64,000 bases of DNA from Homoserinimonas sedimenticola (GTDB lineage: Bacteria; Actinomycetota; Actinomycetes; Actinomycetales; Microbacteriaceae). The translations under genes were made by a program, and so were the position numbers. A model generated the notes under the pieces. It was not told the DNA's origin. It saw only the letters and a program-made list of their open reading frames with translations, and searched no databases. Positions 9,024-16,507 of this stretch are shown here, one piece after another; the stretch's first letter is position 1, and the number at the start of each line of letters is the position of its first letter. The stretch lies in assembly GCF_026094475.1 (NCBI RefSeq), contig NZ_JAPELL010000002.1:434001-498000 (forward strand). The letters run 5' to 3'.

Positions 9024-9329
9024 CTACACCGACACGATCGTCATCCACGCCACGACGGCGAAGATGACGACGATCGCGATAGTGAGGGTGGCGAGCAGGC
9101 CGAGACGCAGCCGGTCGCGGCTCACGCCGAAACGGATCGCGACCATCGCGAGGTAGGCCACGACGATCGCGACCATGCCCGTTGTGGCAGCACCGACTGG
9201 CGGCAGCTCGCGCATGAACCACAGCAGCACGAGGCACAGGATCGAGATGAACGCCGCGACGATGAGCCAGATGCGGCCCGAGTCGCTCGTGAGTGCCTTC
9301 TGCTGCGTCACCTTCTGAGATTCCGACAT
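9024..9329 (-). CDS. Small three-helix membrane protein
   Basis: A 101-residue protein I cannot assign to a known function. A short polar N-terminus precedes three hydrophobic segments, about 20-39, 46-66 and 77-98, with RFGVSRDRLR as a positively charged loop between the last two. A good ribosome binding site (AGGAGG, 6 bases before the ATG) supports it as a real gene. It converges on pnp and is divergent from the aldo/keto reductase gene. Confidence 0.7.
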   Translation of the reverse strand: MSESQKVTQQKALTSDSGRIWLIVAAFISILCLVLLWFMRELPPVGAATTGMVAIVVAYLAMVAIRFGVSRDRLRLGLLATLTIAIVVIFAVVAWMTIVSV

Positions 9330-9409
9330 GTGACACCTCCTGCGTCAACGCTGCCACCGTCACCTGCGCGGCGCCAGTCTTCGGGGGTGGAGGATCGCGA
9401 CTTAGGGAA

Positions 9410-9415
9410 TATCGT
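9410..9415 (+). promoter_or_regulatory. -10 element, leaderless AKR gene
   Basis: TATCGT starting 12 bases before the ATG at 9422; no ribosome binding site is visible. Confidence 0.5.
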
Positions 9416-9421
9416 GGACGA

Positions 9422-10336
9422 ATGAGGCGGATCGGGGGCACGGGTCTCGCGGTCGCACCGATCGGTTTGGATGGCGGGGTCTTCGGATGGGTCTCGGGCT
9501 CCAAGGAGGCTGCCGCAATGCTCGACGCCTTCGTGGGAGCCGGGGGAGGCCTTGTCTACACTGCGGACCACTTTGCTGGCGGCCGCAGCGAGGTCATGAT
9601 CGGCTCTTGGCTCCGCTCGCAGCGCGACACCTCGGGTGTCGTGGTGGCGACGACGATCGGTCAGCACGCGGATGCTCGGGGTCTGTCACCTCGCATGGTG
9701 GCGCGTGCGACCGAGGCCTCCCTTCGCCGCCTCGGCACTGACCGCATCGACATTCTCACGCTGGATGGGCACGACTCGAGTGTTCCCATCGACGATACGC
9801 TCGAGGCGGTCGACCTCCTCGTGCGGGCCGGAAAGGTGGGGCATGTCGCGGTACTGGGGCATACGGCCGCTCGGGTTCGCGCGATGCAGGGGCGTTCGGC
9901 CGAGGCCCGCTACCCCCATGTGATGGGCGTCTTCGAGGAGTACTCCCTCATGGCTCGGGGGGTTTTCGAGCGCGAGTTCGCGCCTTTCGTAGAGCAGACG
10001 GGCACGGCATTCTTCGCACTGCGTCCTCTCGCGCATCGCTTCCTCACGGGGGGAGTGAGCGGGCGGGCGGATGTCGCGGACTCGCCGCTGTGGGGGCGCG
10101 CTCTCGATCACGTCGGGCGGAAGGGGTCGAGAGTCCTCGACCGCCTCGCTCAGGTGGCACAGCAGTTGGGGGCGTCCCGCGCTCGGGTGGCGGCCGCGTG
10201 GGCGATCTCAAAGCCGGGTGTCACGGCCGCCATTGTGGCGGCGCGGTCGACAGAGGAGCTTCTCGATGTGCTCGAGGCCAGGGGGCTGGCGTTGACCCGA
10301 CAGCAGATGGCGAGTCTCGACGACGTCTCGTCGTGA
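9422..10336 (+). CDS. Aldo/keto reductase-fold protein lacking the catalytic tetrad
   Basis: A 304-residue protein with aldo/keto reductase sequence throughout. Landmarks are the start RRIGGTGLAVAPIGLDGG, SLRRLGTDRIDIL, LVRAGKVGHVAVLG and a C-terminal AAWAISKPGVTAAIVAARS. All four residues normally needed for catalysis appear replaced. Tyr46 stands where Asp is expected in DTADVYG, and Phe51 replaces the catalytic Tyr. Thr78 replaces Lys in the ATK strand, and Asp115 replaces His after IDLYQL. It may bind NADP(H) or a ligand without reducing it. It converges on a TetR gene, 21 bases apart. The start rests on the leaderless -10. Confidence 0.8.
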   Translation: MRRIGGTGLAVAPIGLDGGVFGWVSGSKEAAAMLDAFVGAGGGLVYTADHFAGGRSEVMIGSWLRSQRDTSGVVVATTIGQHADARGLSPRMVARATEASLRRLGTDRIDILTLDGHDSSVPIDDTLEAVDLLVRAGKVGHVAVLGHTAARVRAMQGRSAEARYPHVMGVFEEYSLMARGVFEREFAPFVEQTGTAFFALRPLAHRFLTGGVSGRADVADSPLWGRALDHVGRKGSRVLDRLAQVAQQLGASRARVAAAWAISKPGVTAAIVAARSTEELLDVLEARGLALTRQQMASLDDVSS

Positions 10337-10357
10337 GGTTGGGCGAGGCGTGAGCCG

Positions 10358-11023
10358 TCAGATGCCGATGAGGCAGTGATCGCTGAGGCGCGAGAGCGCC
10401 GCCGCCGTTGCAATGGGGTCGCCCACATAGCCTCCGACCATGGCGCCGTCGCGCAGCAGGATGAACTCGTCTGCCGCATCGCCGGGGAGGCTGTGCCCCG
10501 CGAGTCGGAACTGCTCGGCGATGAACGCGGCATACCAATCGCGATGCGCCGTGACGACCTTGCGGACCTCGTGCGTGCGGTCGGGGTATTCGCTCGCCGC
10601 GTTGGCGAAGGGGCACCCCCGGAAGTCGTCCCGCTGCGTGTCGCGTTGGATGCCGGCGACGAGGGACCGGAGCACCTCCGCCGGGTCGCTGATCTCCGCC
10701 TCGATGGCATTGACAGCGGCGACCGTCTCCTCGTGCACCGACTGGATGTAGGTGAGGATAAGGGCGTCTTTCGACCCGAAGTGCTTGTAGAACGTCGCCT
10801 TGGTCACGCTCGACTCGGCGATGAGCCGGTCGATGCCGACGGAGCGGATGCCCTCGTAGTAGAAGAGGCGCATGGCCGTTGCGAGGATGCGGGCGCGGGC
10901 GCCGGGGCCCGAGGTGAAGGCGGGCGCGGTTGAGTCGGCCGGGATCGAGATGCCCGCCACGGGCGTCGTGACGGGAACACCTGCGGGGTCACGCTGCGCG
11001 GCGCGACTTTCTGAAACCGTCAC
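10358..11023 (-). CDS. TetR/AcrR family transcriptional regulator
   Basis: A 221-residue ligand-responsive repressor. After a 40-residue disordered N-terminus, the DNA-binding domain runs from about 42 to 90, with its helix-turn-helix near 64-83 (IDRLIAESSVTKATFYKHFG). The C-terminal ligand domain includes GCPFANAASEYPD, a segment common in TetR regulators of efflux or detoxification genes. GTG 11023 has GAGGGAG upstream. The target may be itself: a 20-bp near-perfect palindrome at 11251-11270 covers the -35 region of a minus-strand promoter. The convergent aldo/keto reductase is another possible target. Confidence 0.85.
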   Translation of the reverse strand: MTVSESRAAQRDPAGVPVTTPVAGISIPADSTAPAFTSGPGARARILATAMRLFYYEGIRSVGIDRLIAESSVTKATFYKHFGSKDALILTYIQSVHEETVAAVNAIEAEISDPAEVLRSLVAGIQRDTQRDDFRGCPFANAASEYPDRTHEVRKVVTAHRDWYAAFIAEQFRLAGHSLPGDAADEFILLRDGAMVGGYVGDPIATAAALSRLSDHCLIGI

Positions 11024-11250
11024 AGCGTGACTCCCTCGGGCATTCGGCTAGGTGTTGAACAGTGGCGAACGCGCACCCCGGCGGTGTTCGGGTCATCCGC
11101 CGGAGTGCTTCGCGATTCGGGTTCGCGTTCGTTCGCTCTCAGTGGTGCAGGCCTTGGTGCAGGCCATCCATCTTCGGGTGATGGAACCGGGCCGGTGGGG
11201 TTGGGGGTCCTTTCCTGACCTGGTGCATTCAGGCTAGCAAGATTAACGGG

Positions 11251-11270
11251 GACAGACAGCTCTGTATGTC
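11251..11270. promoter_or_regulatory. Palindromic operator candidate for the TetR regulator
   Basis: GACAGACAG (11251-11259) faces CTGTATGTC (11262-11270), matching at 8 of 9 positions around a CT centre. It occupies the -35 region of a minus-strand promoter whose -10 is TAGCCT (11231-11236 on the plus strand as AGGCTA). The length and ACAGAC arms are typical of TetR-family operators. Confidence 0.55.
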
Positions 11271-11371
11271 GGCTTTTTGGGGTACATTTTCCGCATTCCG
11301 GGGGGCATTTCCTTTTCGGGAGACGGGCTGCGACTCCGCGCGGAGGCACGGGCAGCGAAGTCCGAGTGGCT

Positions 11372-11377
11372 TAGGCT
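11372..11377 (+). promoter_or_regulatory. -10 element of the M16 peptidase gene
   Basis: TAGGCT starts 12 bases before TTG 11384 and 15 before ATG 11387, so the transcript is leaderless or nearly so. Confidence 0.45.
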
Positions 11378-11386
11378 CGACTCTTG

Positions 11387-12757
11387 ATGAACGGTGCTCT
11401 GGAGCTTCCCCTGACCGTGGGAGAGACAACCTTCGCGGCAGCGGGGGAGTGTCTGGTTCGCCGTACCGTCCTTCCCTCTGGCGTACGAATCCTCACTGAG
11501 TCCGTTCCATCCGCACGCAGTGCGACGATCGGCTTCTGGGTCGCGGTGGGGTCACGCGACGAGGAGGGCAGCGCCCTCGGCTCGACTCACTTCCTCGAGC
11601 ACCTTCTCTTCAAGGGCACGTCGCGGCGCAGCGCACTCGACATCGCGGTGAGCTTCGACGAGGTCGGGGGTGAACACAACGCCGCCACCGCCAAGGAGTA
11701 CACCTGTTACTACGCGAAGGTCCGCGACACGGACGTCCCCATGGCCGTCGATGTACTGGCGGACATGGTTACGTCCTCGCGCCTCGATCCCGGCGAGTTC
11801 GAGACGGAGCGCGGCGTGATCCTCGAGGAGCTCGCCATGGCCGAGGACGACATCGCCGACTTCGCGGGGGAGCGATTCTTCGAGGCACTCTTTGCGGGGC
11901 ATCCGCTCGGCCGTCCCATCGGGGGCAATCCGGGCACGATCTCGGCGGTGACCCGCGATGCCGTCCACGCGCACTACCGCCGCTACTACGCGCCCCACGA
12001 GCTCGTCGTGACAGTTGCGGGGGCGATCGACCACGACCAGCTGGTCGCGGCGGTGGAGGCGCACCTGCGCCGGGGCGGCTGGAATCTCTCGGTTGAGCGC
12101 GAGCCTGCCGCGAGGCGCCGTCCGAAGCCGCCCGTGAGCGGTGAGTCCTCGCAGCAGGTCATCGCGCGGCCGAGCGAGCAGGTCAATCTCTATCTTGGAG
12201 TTCCCGGTCTCGCAGCGGCGGACGAGCGCAGGAATGTGCTCTCGGTGCTCAGCTCCGTGCTGGGAGGCGGCATGTCCTCGCGCCTCTTCCAGGAGGTGCG
12301 TGAGCGTCGCGGGCTCGCCTACTCCGTGCACTCCTTCGCCTCGAGCTATTCCGACGCGGGCGTGCTCGGCATGTACGCCGCCTGTTCTCCCGGGCGCGCC
12401 CGTTCCGTCGCGGAGCTCATGCTGGCGGAGTTCCGCGCGATCGCGCGCGACGGCGTCACTCAGGAGGAGCTGCGTCGCGCCCTCGGCCAGCTCGGAGGAG
12501 CTTCGGCCCTCGCGCTCGAGGATTCCGACACGCGCATGTCGCGGCTCGGGAGAGCCGAGATCACGACGGGGGAGTTCATCGACCTCGATGAAGCCCTCAG
12601 CCGCCTCGCCCGCGTCACGACAGCGGATGTCGCGGCTCTCGCCTCTCAACTCGCGGAGGGTCCCCTCACCGTGACGGCCGTCGGCCGTGTCGATGAGTCC
12701 CTCGCCGGGGAGTCCCTGATCGGCGAGACAGCACTGCAACGAAACGAAGGAGCGTAG
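11387..12757 (+). CDS. M16 family zinc metallopeptidase
   Basis: A processing-peptidase-like (pitrilysin family) metallopeptidase of 456 residues. The inverted zinc motif HFLEH lies at 68-72, with the third ligand Glu near 147 in ERGVILEEL. The second half contains the typical inactive domain with LSSVLGGGMSSRLFQEVRE and the arginine/tyrosine loop RRGLAYSVHSF. Its position downstream of pnp and upstream of dapB is the common actinobacterial order, here interrupted by three inserted genes. An in-frame TTG at 11384 is an alternative start. Seven bases separate it from the phosphatase gene, so they are probably co-transcribed. Confidence 0.9.
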   Translation: MNGALELPLTVGETTFAAAGECLVRRTVLPSGVRILTESVPSARSATIGFWVAVGSRDEEGSALGSTHFLEHLLFKGTSRRSALDIAVSFDEVGGEHNAATAKEYTCYYAKVRDTDVPMAVDVLADMVTSSRLDPGEFETERGVILEELAMAEDDIADFAGERFFEALFAGHPLGRPIGGNPGTISAVTRDAVHAHYRRYYAPHELVVTVAGAIDHDQLVAAVEAHLRRGGWNLSVEREPAARRRPKPPVSGESSQQVIARPSEQVNLYLGVPGLAAADERRNVLSVLSSVLGGGMSSRLFQEVRERRGLAYSVHSFASSYSDAGVLGMYAACSPGRARSVAELMLAEFRAIARDGVTQEELRRALGQLGGASALALEDSDTRMSRLGRAEITTGEFIDLDEALSRLARVTTADVAALASQLAEGPLTVTAVGRVDESLAGESLIGETALQRNEGA

Positions 12758-12764
12758 GACGACG

Positions 12765-13367
12765 ATGTCCCACTTCATCTACCTTGTCAGGCACGGCGAG
12801 CAGCAGGATGCCGAGCATGGCCTTCCCGACGGCCTGCTCTCTCCGCGCGGTCGCCGCCAGGCCACCCTCATCGCCGACCGCTTGAGCGGCGTGCCGTTCA
12901 CAGGCGCGTGGCATTCGCCGCTGCAGCGCGCGGCAGACACGGCCAACACCATCACGGAACGGCTGCCCGGCATCACCTCAGAGCCCTCGGCGCTCCTCTT
13001 CGACTGCATCCCTTCGGGGCCCGGCGTCGACATGCCCGCCGCCTTCGAGCCCTTCTTCGGTTCCGTCACGGAGGCGGAGATCGAGGCGGGGGAGGCGCAG
13101 ATGACGGATGCGGTCGCCGAGTGGATGACCCCCTCGCTCGACGACAAGCACACGCTTCTCATCACCCACAACTTTGTCATCGGGTGGTTCGTGCGCGAGG
13201 TCTTCGGCGCACCGTCGTGGCGCTGGATGGGCATCAATCAGGCGAACTGCGGGCTCACGATCATCCGGGTTCGCACGGTCAAGGCGCCTGAGCTCATCAC
13301 TCACAACGACCTCGGTCATCTGCCGCCGGAGCTGAGGACGGGCCTCCCGGTCGACCAGCCCTACTGA
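12765..13367 (+). CDS. Histidine phosphatase family protein
   Basis: A 200-residue phosphoglycerate-mutase-like phosphatase. The catalytic RHGE motif is at residues 9-12, a second arginine-containing block is SPLQRAADTANTI, and the later catalytic histidine is in LLITHNFVIGWFVRE. This branch of the superfamily contains broad-specificity phosphatases, so the substrate is open. GGAG in the end of the M16 gene can serve as its ribosome binding site. Its last seven bases overlap the convergent acetyltransferase gene. Confidence 0.87.
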   Translation: MSHFIYLVRHGEQQDAEHGLPDGLLSPRGRRQATLIADRLSGVPFTGAWHSPLQRAADTANTITERLPGITSEPSALLFDCIPSGPGVDMPAAFEPFFGSVTEAEIEAGEAQMTDAVAEWMTPSLDDKHTLLITHNFVIGWFVREVFGAPSWRWMGINQANCGLTIIRVRTVKAPELITHNDLGHLPPELRTGLPVDQPY

Positions 13368-13864
13368 GCCTCGGCTTGCACGTCCTTGCCGTACCAGTTG
13401 GTCGCGTTGGGGTTGTCGTTGTAGGGCTCGATGGGGCGGTAGCCGGCGCGGGCGTACAGGCGCCCTGCCGCCTCGAGGCTCGCGTTGGTGTCGAGCACGA
13501 CCTCGTCGGCACCGAGTTCGACGGCACGGCGTTCGAGCTCGGCGAGGAGGGCCGCCCCGAGCCCCGTGCCGCGCGTGTGGGGCTGCACATAGAGGTGCTT
13601 GATTTCGAAGCGGGCCGCGCCCGTGTCGGATGGGGCGATTCGGCGGATGCCGCCGCACCCGACATCGGCGGCATCGCCCGCAAGGTCCTCCCCCTCGACG
13701 ATGAGGAAGACGCCCCGCGGGGGCACGAAGTCGTCGGGGGAGGGGAACACGGTGCGATAGGCCTCTGGTCCGGCGGGAAAGCTCTCGGCGCGGGCGGAGA
13801 AGTACTCGGTGAGCAGGGCGAGGGCGGCATCGTCGGCCACCCCGGATTCGCGGAACACGGCCAT
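13361..13864 (-). CDS. GNAT family N-acetyltransferase
   Basis: A 167-residue acetyl-CoA-dependent acyltransferase. The pyrophosphate-binding motif A is VQPHTRGTGLGAALL, with R98-G99 and G101 aligned to the R/QxxGxG/A signature. A conserved aromatic segment, LYARAGYRPIEPYN, follows. The acceptor substrate cannot be inferred. The start at 13864 is supported by TAGACT 7 bases upstream on the minus strand, a leaderless arrangement. It overlaps the phosphatase gene tail to tail and is divergent from dapB with only 70 bases between. Confidence 0.85.
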   Translation of the reverse strand: MAVFRESGVADDAALALLTEYFSARAESFPAGPEAYRTVFPSPDDFVPPRGVFLIVEGEDLAGDAADVGCGGIRRIAPSDTGAARFEIKHLYVQPHTRGTGLGAALLAELERRAVELGADEVVLDTNASLEAAGRLYARAGYRPIEPYNDNPNATNWYGKDVQAEAQ

Positions 13865-13871
13865 GATCAGA

Positions 13872-13877
13872 AGTCTA
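13872..13877 (-). promoter_or_regulatory. -10 element, leaderless GNAT gene
   Basis: TAGACT on the minus strand, 7 bases from the ATG at 13864. Confidence 0.5.
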
Positions 13878-13922
13878 CGGCCCGTAGTCCACGAGCCACT
13901 GACCTGTGCTCCGGGCCCTTGC

Positions 13923-13928
13923 TAGATT
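13923..13928 (+). promoter_or_regulatory. -10 element, leaderless dapB
   Basis: TAGATT starting 12 bases before the ATG at 13935. Confidence 0.6.
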
Positions 13929-13934
13929 TGCTGC

Positions 13935-14678
13935 ATGGCAGTCACAGTCGCCGTCGTCGGCGCGAACGGCAGGATGGGCACCCTCGTCTCCCGCATCGTG
14001 GAGGAGGATCCCGAACTCGAGCTCGTCGCATCCCTCGGGTCTTCGTCGCCCTGGGAGGAGATGCTCGCGGCGGACCTCGTCGTGGATGTCACGCAGCCCG
14101 GTGTGACGGGCGATGTCGTGCGATTCGCGGTTGAGCACGGGCGCAAGGTTCTTGTCGGCACTTCGGGCTGGTCGGCCGAGCGCATCGACGAACTCAGGGG
14201 GAGCCTGGCCGCCAGCCCGGAAGCGGGGGTCATCATCATTCCCAACTTCTCCCTCGGCTCTGTGCTGGCGACGCGTCTCTCGAGTGTCGCCGCCCGGTTC
14301 TACGACTCGATCGAGATCATCGAGGCTCACCATGCGGGCAAGGTCGACTCTCCCTCGGGCACTGCCGTGCGGACGGCGGAGCTCATGGCCGAGGCCCGCG
14401 GTGCTCTGGGCCCCGTTGCCGCACCGCATGTGGACCAGCTCGCGCGAGGCCAGCAGGTGGCGGGCATCCCCGTGCACAGTCTGCGACTGCAGGGGGTCGT
14501 GGCGCGTCAGGAGGTCGTGTTCGGCGGCACGGGAGAGCTCCTCTCGGTCGTGCATGACACGATCTCGCCGGCGGCCTATGAGAAGGGCATTCGGCTGGCC
14601 CTTGCCGCGCTTCCCGCCGCCCACGGCGTGACGGTCGGTCTCGAGTCTCTCCTCGATCTCGGATCGCTCACCTCGTGA
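13935..14678 (+). CDS. dapB: 4-hydroxy-tetrahydrodipicolinate reductase
   Basis: DapB reduces 4-hydroxy-tetrahydrodipicolinate with NAD(P)H in the diaminopimelate/lysine pathway. The 247-residue protein has the nucleotide-binding motif GANGRMG at 9-15 and the catalytic/substrate block EAHHAGK at 130-136 followed by VDSPSGTA. The C-terminal IRLALAALPAAHGVTVGLE helix also fits the family. It is a likely leaderless gene. Its stop overlaps the GTG of a small membrane protein gene, and thyA and folA follow. dapA lies 4 kb downstream beyond an ArsR/SulP insert, so the pathway genes are split but close. Confidence 0.96.
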   Translation: MAVTVAVVGANGRMGTLVSRIVEEDPELELVASLGSSSPWEEMLAADLVVDVTQPGVTGDVVRFAVEHGRKVLVGTSGWSAERIDELRGSLAASPEAGVIIIPNFSLGSVLATRLSSVAARFYDSIEIIEAHHAGKVDSPSGTAVRTAELMAEARGALGPVAAPHVDQLARGQQVAGIPVHSLRLQGVVARQEVVFGGTGELLSVVHDTISPAAYEKGIRLALAALPAAHGVTVGLESLLDLGSLTS

Positions 14679-15124
14679 GCAAGAAGGTGGGCGTCGTCGT
14701 GATGGCGGCGCTGCTTCTGCTCTACATCGTCGCTGTCGGTCGGCTCGCCGTCACCCTCCTGGGGAGCGGAGACGGGGTCGCGATCGCGATGGGCGCCGCG
14801 CTCGCCGTGCTGCCCCTCCTCGCTGTCTGGGGGCTCATCGTCGAGGTGCTCTTCGGTGTGCGCAGCGAGCGCCTGCTAGGCCGCCTCGAGGACGAGGGCC
14901 GCCTTCCCGCGGAGGTGCTTCCCGCACGGGCGAGCGGACGACCAGACCGAGCGGCAGCTGATGCTGCCTTCCCCACCTATCGGGCTGAGGTGGAGGCGCA
15001 CCCGGAGTCGTGGCAGTCGTGGCTGCGTCTCGCGCTCGCCTACGACGCCTGCGGTGACCGGCGTCGCGCCCGCCACGCGGTGCGGCGCTCGATCGCGCTT
15101 TCCCGTTCTGCATCCGATCAATAG
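14675..15124 (+). CDS. Membrane protein with TPR-like C-terminus
   Basis: A 149-residue protein without a recognised name. Two hydrophobic helices lie at about 4-28 and 35-62. A short basic/acidic linker follows, then a C-terminal part ([32 protein letters not shown]) that looks like a single tetratricopeptide-type helical hairpin. The GTG start overlaps the dapB stop (GTGA), so it is translated with dapB. Genes of this kind between dapB and thyA are common in related genera as far as I recall; the role is unknown. Confidence 0.72.
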   Translation: MSKKVGVVVMAALLLLYIVAVGRLAVTLLGSGDGVAIAMGAALAVLPLLAVWGLIVEVLFGVRSERLLGRLEDEGRLPAEVLPARASGRPDRAAADAAFPTYRAEVEAHPESWQSWLRLALAYDACGDRRRARHAVRRSIALSRSASDQ

Positions 15125-15145
15125 CCGGGCAGGGCCTGCGCGCGA

Positions 15146-15151
15146 TAGCAT
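15146..15151 (+). promoter_or_regulatory. -10 element, leaderless thyA
   Basis: TAGCAT starting 13 bases before the ATG at 15159. Confidence 0.5.
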
Positions 15152-15158
15152 CGAGCCG

Positions 15159-15968
15159 ATGAGCGCGTCGATCCCCACCCCCTACGAGGACCTGCTTCGG
15201 GACGTCTTCGACAACGGCGTCCACAAGTCCGATCGCACGGGCACGGGCACGCGAAGTGTCTTCGGTCGCCAGATCCGTTTCGACCTCGCGAAGGGCTTCC
15301 CGCTCATCACAACCAAGCGGGTGCACTTCAAGTCGATCGCGGTCGAGCTGCTCTGGTTCCTGCGCGGCGAGAGCAATGTCGCGTGGTTGCGTGAGAACGG
15401 CGTGACGATCTGGGACGAGTGGGCGGATGCCGCGGGCGAGCTCGGTCCCGTCTATGGCGTGCAGTGGCGCTCCTGGCCCACGCCGAGCGGCGAGCAGATC
15501 GACCAGATCAGCGACGTCATCGAGCAGATCCGCAGCAACCCCGATTCGCGTCGACTCATTGTGTCGGCCTGGAACCCGGCGGACGTGCCCATCATGGCCC
15601 TCGCGCCGTGCCACGCGCTCTTCCAGTTCTACGTGGCCGAGGGACGGCTCTCCTGCCAGCTCTACCAGCGCAGCGCCGACATGTTCCTCGGCGTTCCCTT
15701 CAACATCGCGAGCTATGCCCTGCTGACGCATCTCATCGCGGCGCAGACGGGGCTCGAGCCGGGCGATTTCGTGTGGACGGGCGGTGACTGCCACATCTAC
15801 GACAACCATGTCGAGCAGGTCCAGGAGCAGCTCGCGCGCGACCCCTATCCCTACCCCACGCTCCGCATCGCCGCAGAGCGTGACAGCATCTTCGACTACC
15901 GATACGAGGACTTCATCGTGGAGAACTACCAGCACCACCCGGCAATCAAGGGGGCGGTCGCCGTATGA
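15159..15968 (+). CDS. thyA: Thymidylate synthase
   Basis: ThyA methylates dUMP to dTMP using 5,10-methylene-tetrahydrofolate and releases dihydrofolate. The 269-residue protein carries the nucleophile Cys151 in [12 protein letters not shown]. It also has the phosphate-binding arginines in [12 protein letters not shown] and [10 protein letters not shown], and the late motif [15 protein letters not shown] 15159 is preferred over an earlier in-frame start because the family N-terminus begins there and a -10 element sits 13 bases before it. It overlaps folA by four bases (ATGA), which couples dTMP synthesis with dihydrofolate recycling. Confidence 0.97.
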   Translation: MSASIPTPYEDLLRDVFDNGVHKSDRTGTGTRSVFGRQIRFDLAKGFPLITTKRVHFKSIAVELLWFLRGESNVAWLRENGVTIWDEWADAAGELGPVYGVQWRSWPTPSGEQIDQISDVIEQIRSNPDSRRLIVSAWNPADVPIMALAPCHALFQFYVAEGRLSCQLYQRSADMFLGVPFNIASYALLTHLIAAQTGLEPGDFVWTGGDCHIYDNHVEQVQEQLARDPYPYPTLRIAAERDSIFDYRYEDFIVENYQHHPAIKGAVAV

Positions 15969-16492
15969 CGACGCCGCGCATCGGACTCATCTGGGCTGAG
16001 GCAGAGGGCGGCATCATCGGCCGTAACGGCATCATGCCGTGGAACGTGCCCGAGGATCTCGCTCACTTCAAGCAGACGACCCTCGGAGGTCCCGTCATCA
16101 TGGGACGCAAGACGTGGGATTCGCTGCCGCCGCGGTACCGTCCGCTGCCGGGGCGCCGCAACATCGTCGTGACGCGCCAGGCGCGGTGGGCCGCAGAGGG
16201 GGCGGAGGCTGCGCCATCCGTCGCCAACGCGCTCGCCCTGGCGGCAGACGACGCGGGCGACGACCGGCTGATCTGGGTCATTGGTGGCGGCGAGATCTAC
16301 GCGGCCGTGATCGACGAGGCCGAGCGTCTCGAGGTCACGGAGATTCGCGCGGCATTCGAGGGGGATGCCCGTGCCCCGCGCATCGGCGAGGAGTGGGCCG
16401 TCGTCTCCCGCGAACCCGCCGAGGGCTGGTTCGAGTCCCGGTCGGGCCTGTCGTATCGCTTCGTGAGCTACGAGCGCGCTGAGTCATCCTGA
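15965..16492 (+). CDS. folA: Dihydrofolate reductase
   Basis: FolA regenerates tetrahydrofolate from dihydrofolate with NADPH, completing the cycle started by ThyA. The 175-residue product has the start [17 protein letters not shown], the active-site segment [13 protein letters not shown] with the catalytic acid near Asp31, the cofactor block [12 protein letters not shown] and the later [12 protein letters not shown]. Its ATG overlaps the thyA stop. It converges on the SulP transporter gene with only 15 bases between the stops and no clear terminator. Confidence 0.96.
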   Translation: MTTPRIGLIWAEAEGGIIGRNGIMPWNVPEDLAHFKQTTLGGPVIMGRKTWDSLPPRYRPLPGRRNIVVTRQARWAAEGAEAAPSVANALALAADDAGDDRLIWVIGGGEIYAAVIDEAERLEVTEIRAAFEGDARAPRIGEEWAVVSREPAEGWFESRSGLSYRFVSYERAESS

Positions 16493-16507
16493 AGGGCATG
16501 ATGCGCG

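Larger units (their letters stand above)
11024..11386. other. 363-bp gap between tetR and the M16 peptidase gene
   Basis: No credible gene lies here. It contains an 11-base direct repeat, TGGTGCAGGCC, at 11143-11153 and 11155-11165, and the shorter TGGTGCA again at 11221. It also holds a palindrome at 11251-11270, a T-rich patch near 11270-11320 unusual for this DNA, and the M16 promoter. Confidence 0.5.

Noticed and set aside
11020-11349. 109-codon minus-strand ORF in the tetR/M16 gap
   Set aside because: Proline- and arginine-rich with no ribosome binding site, and it runs through the palindrome and the direct repeats. It looks like chance.
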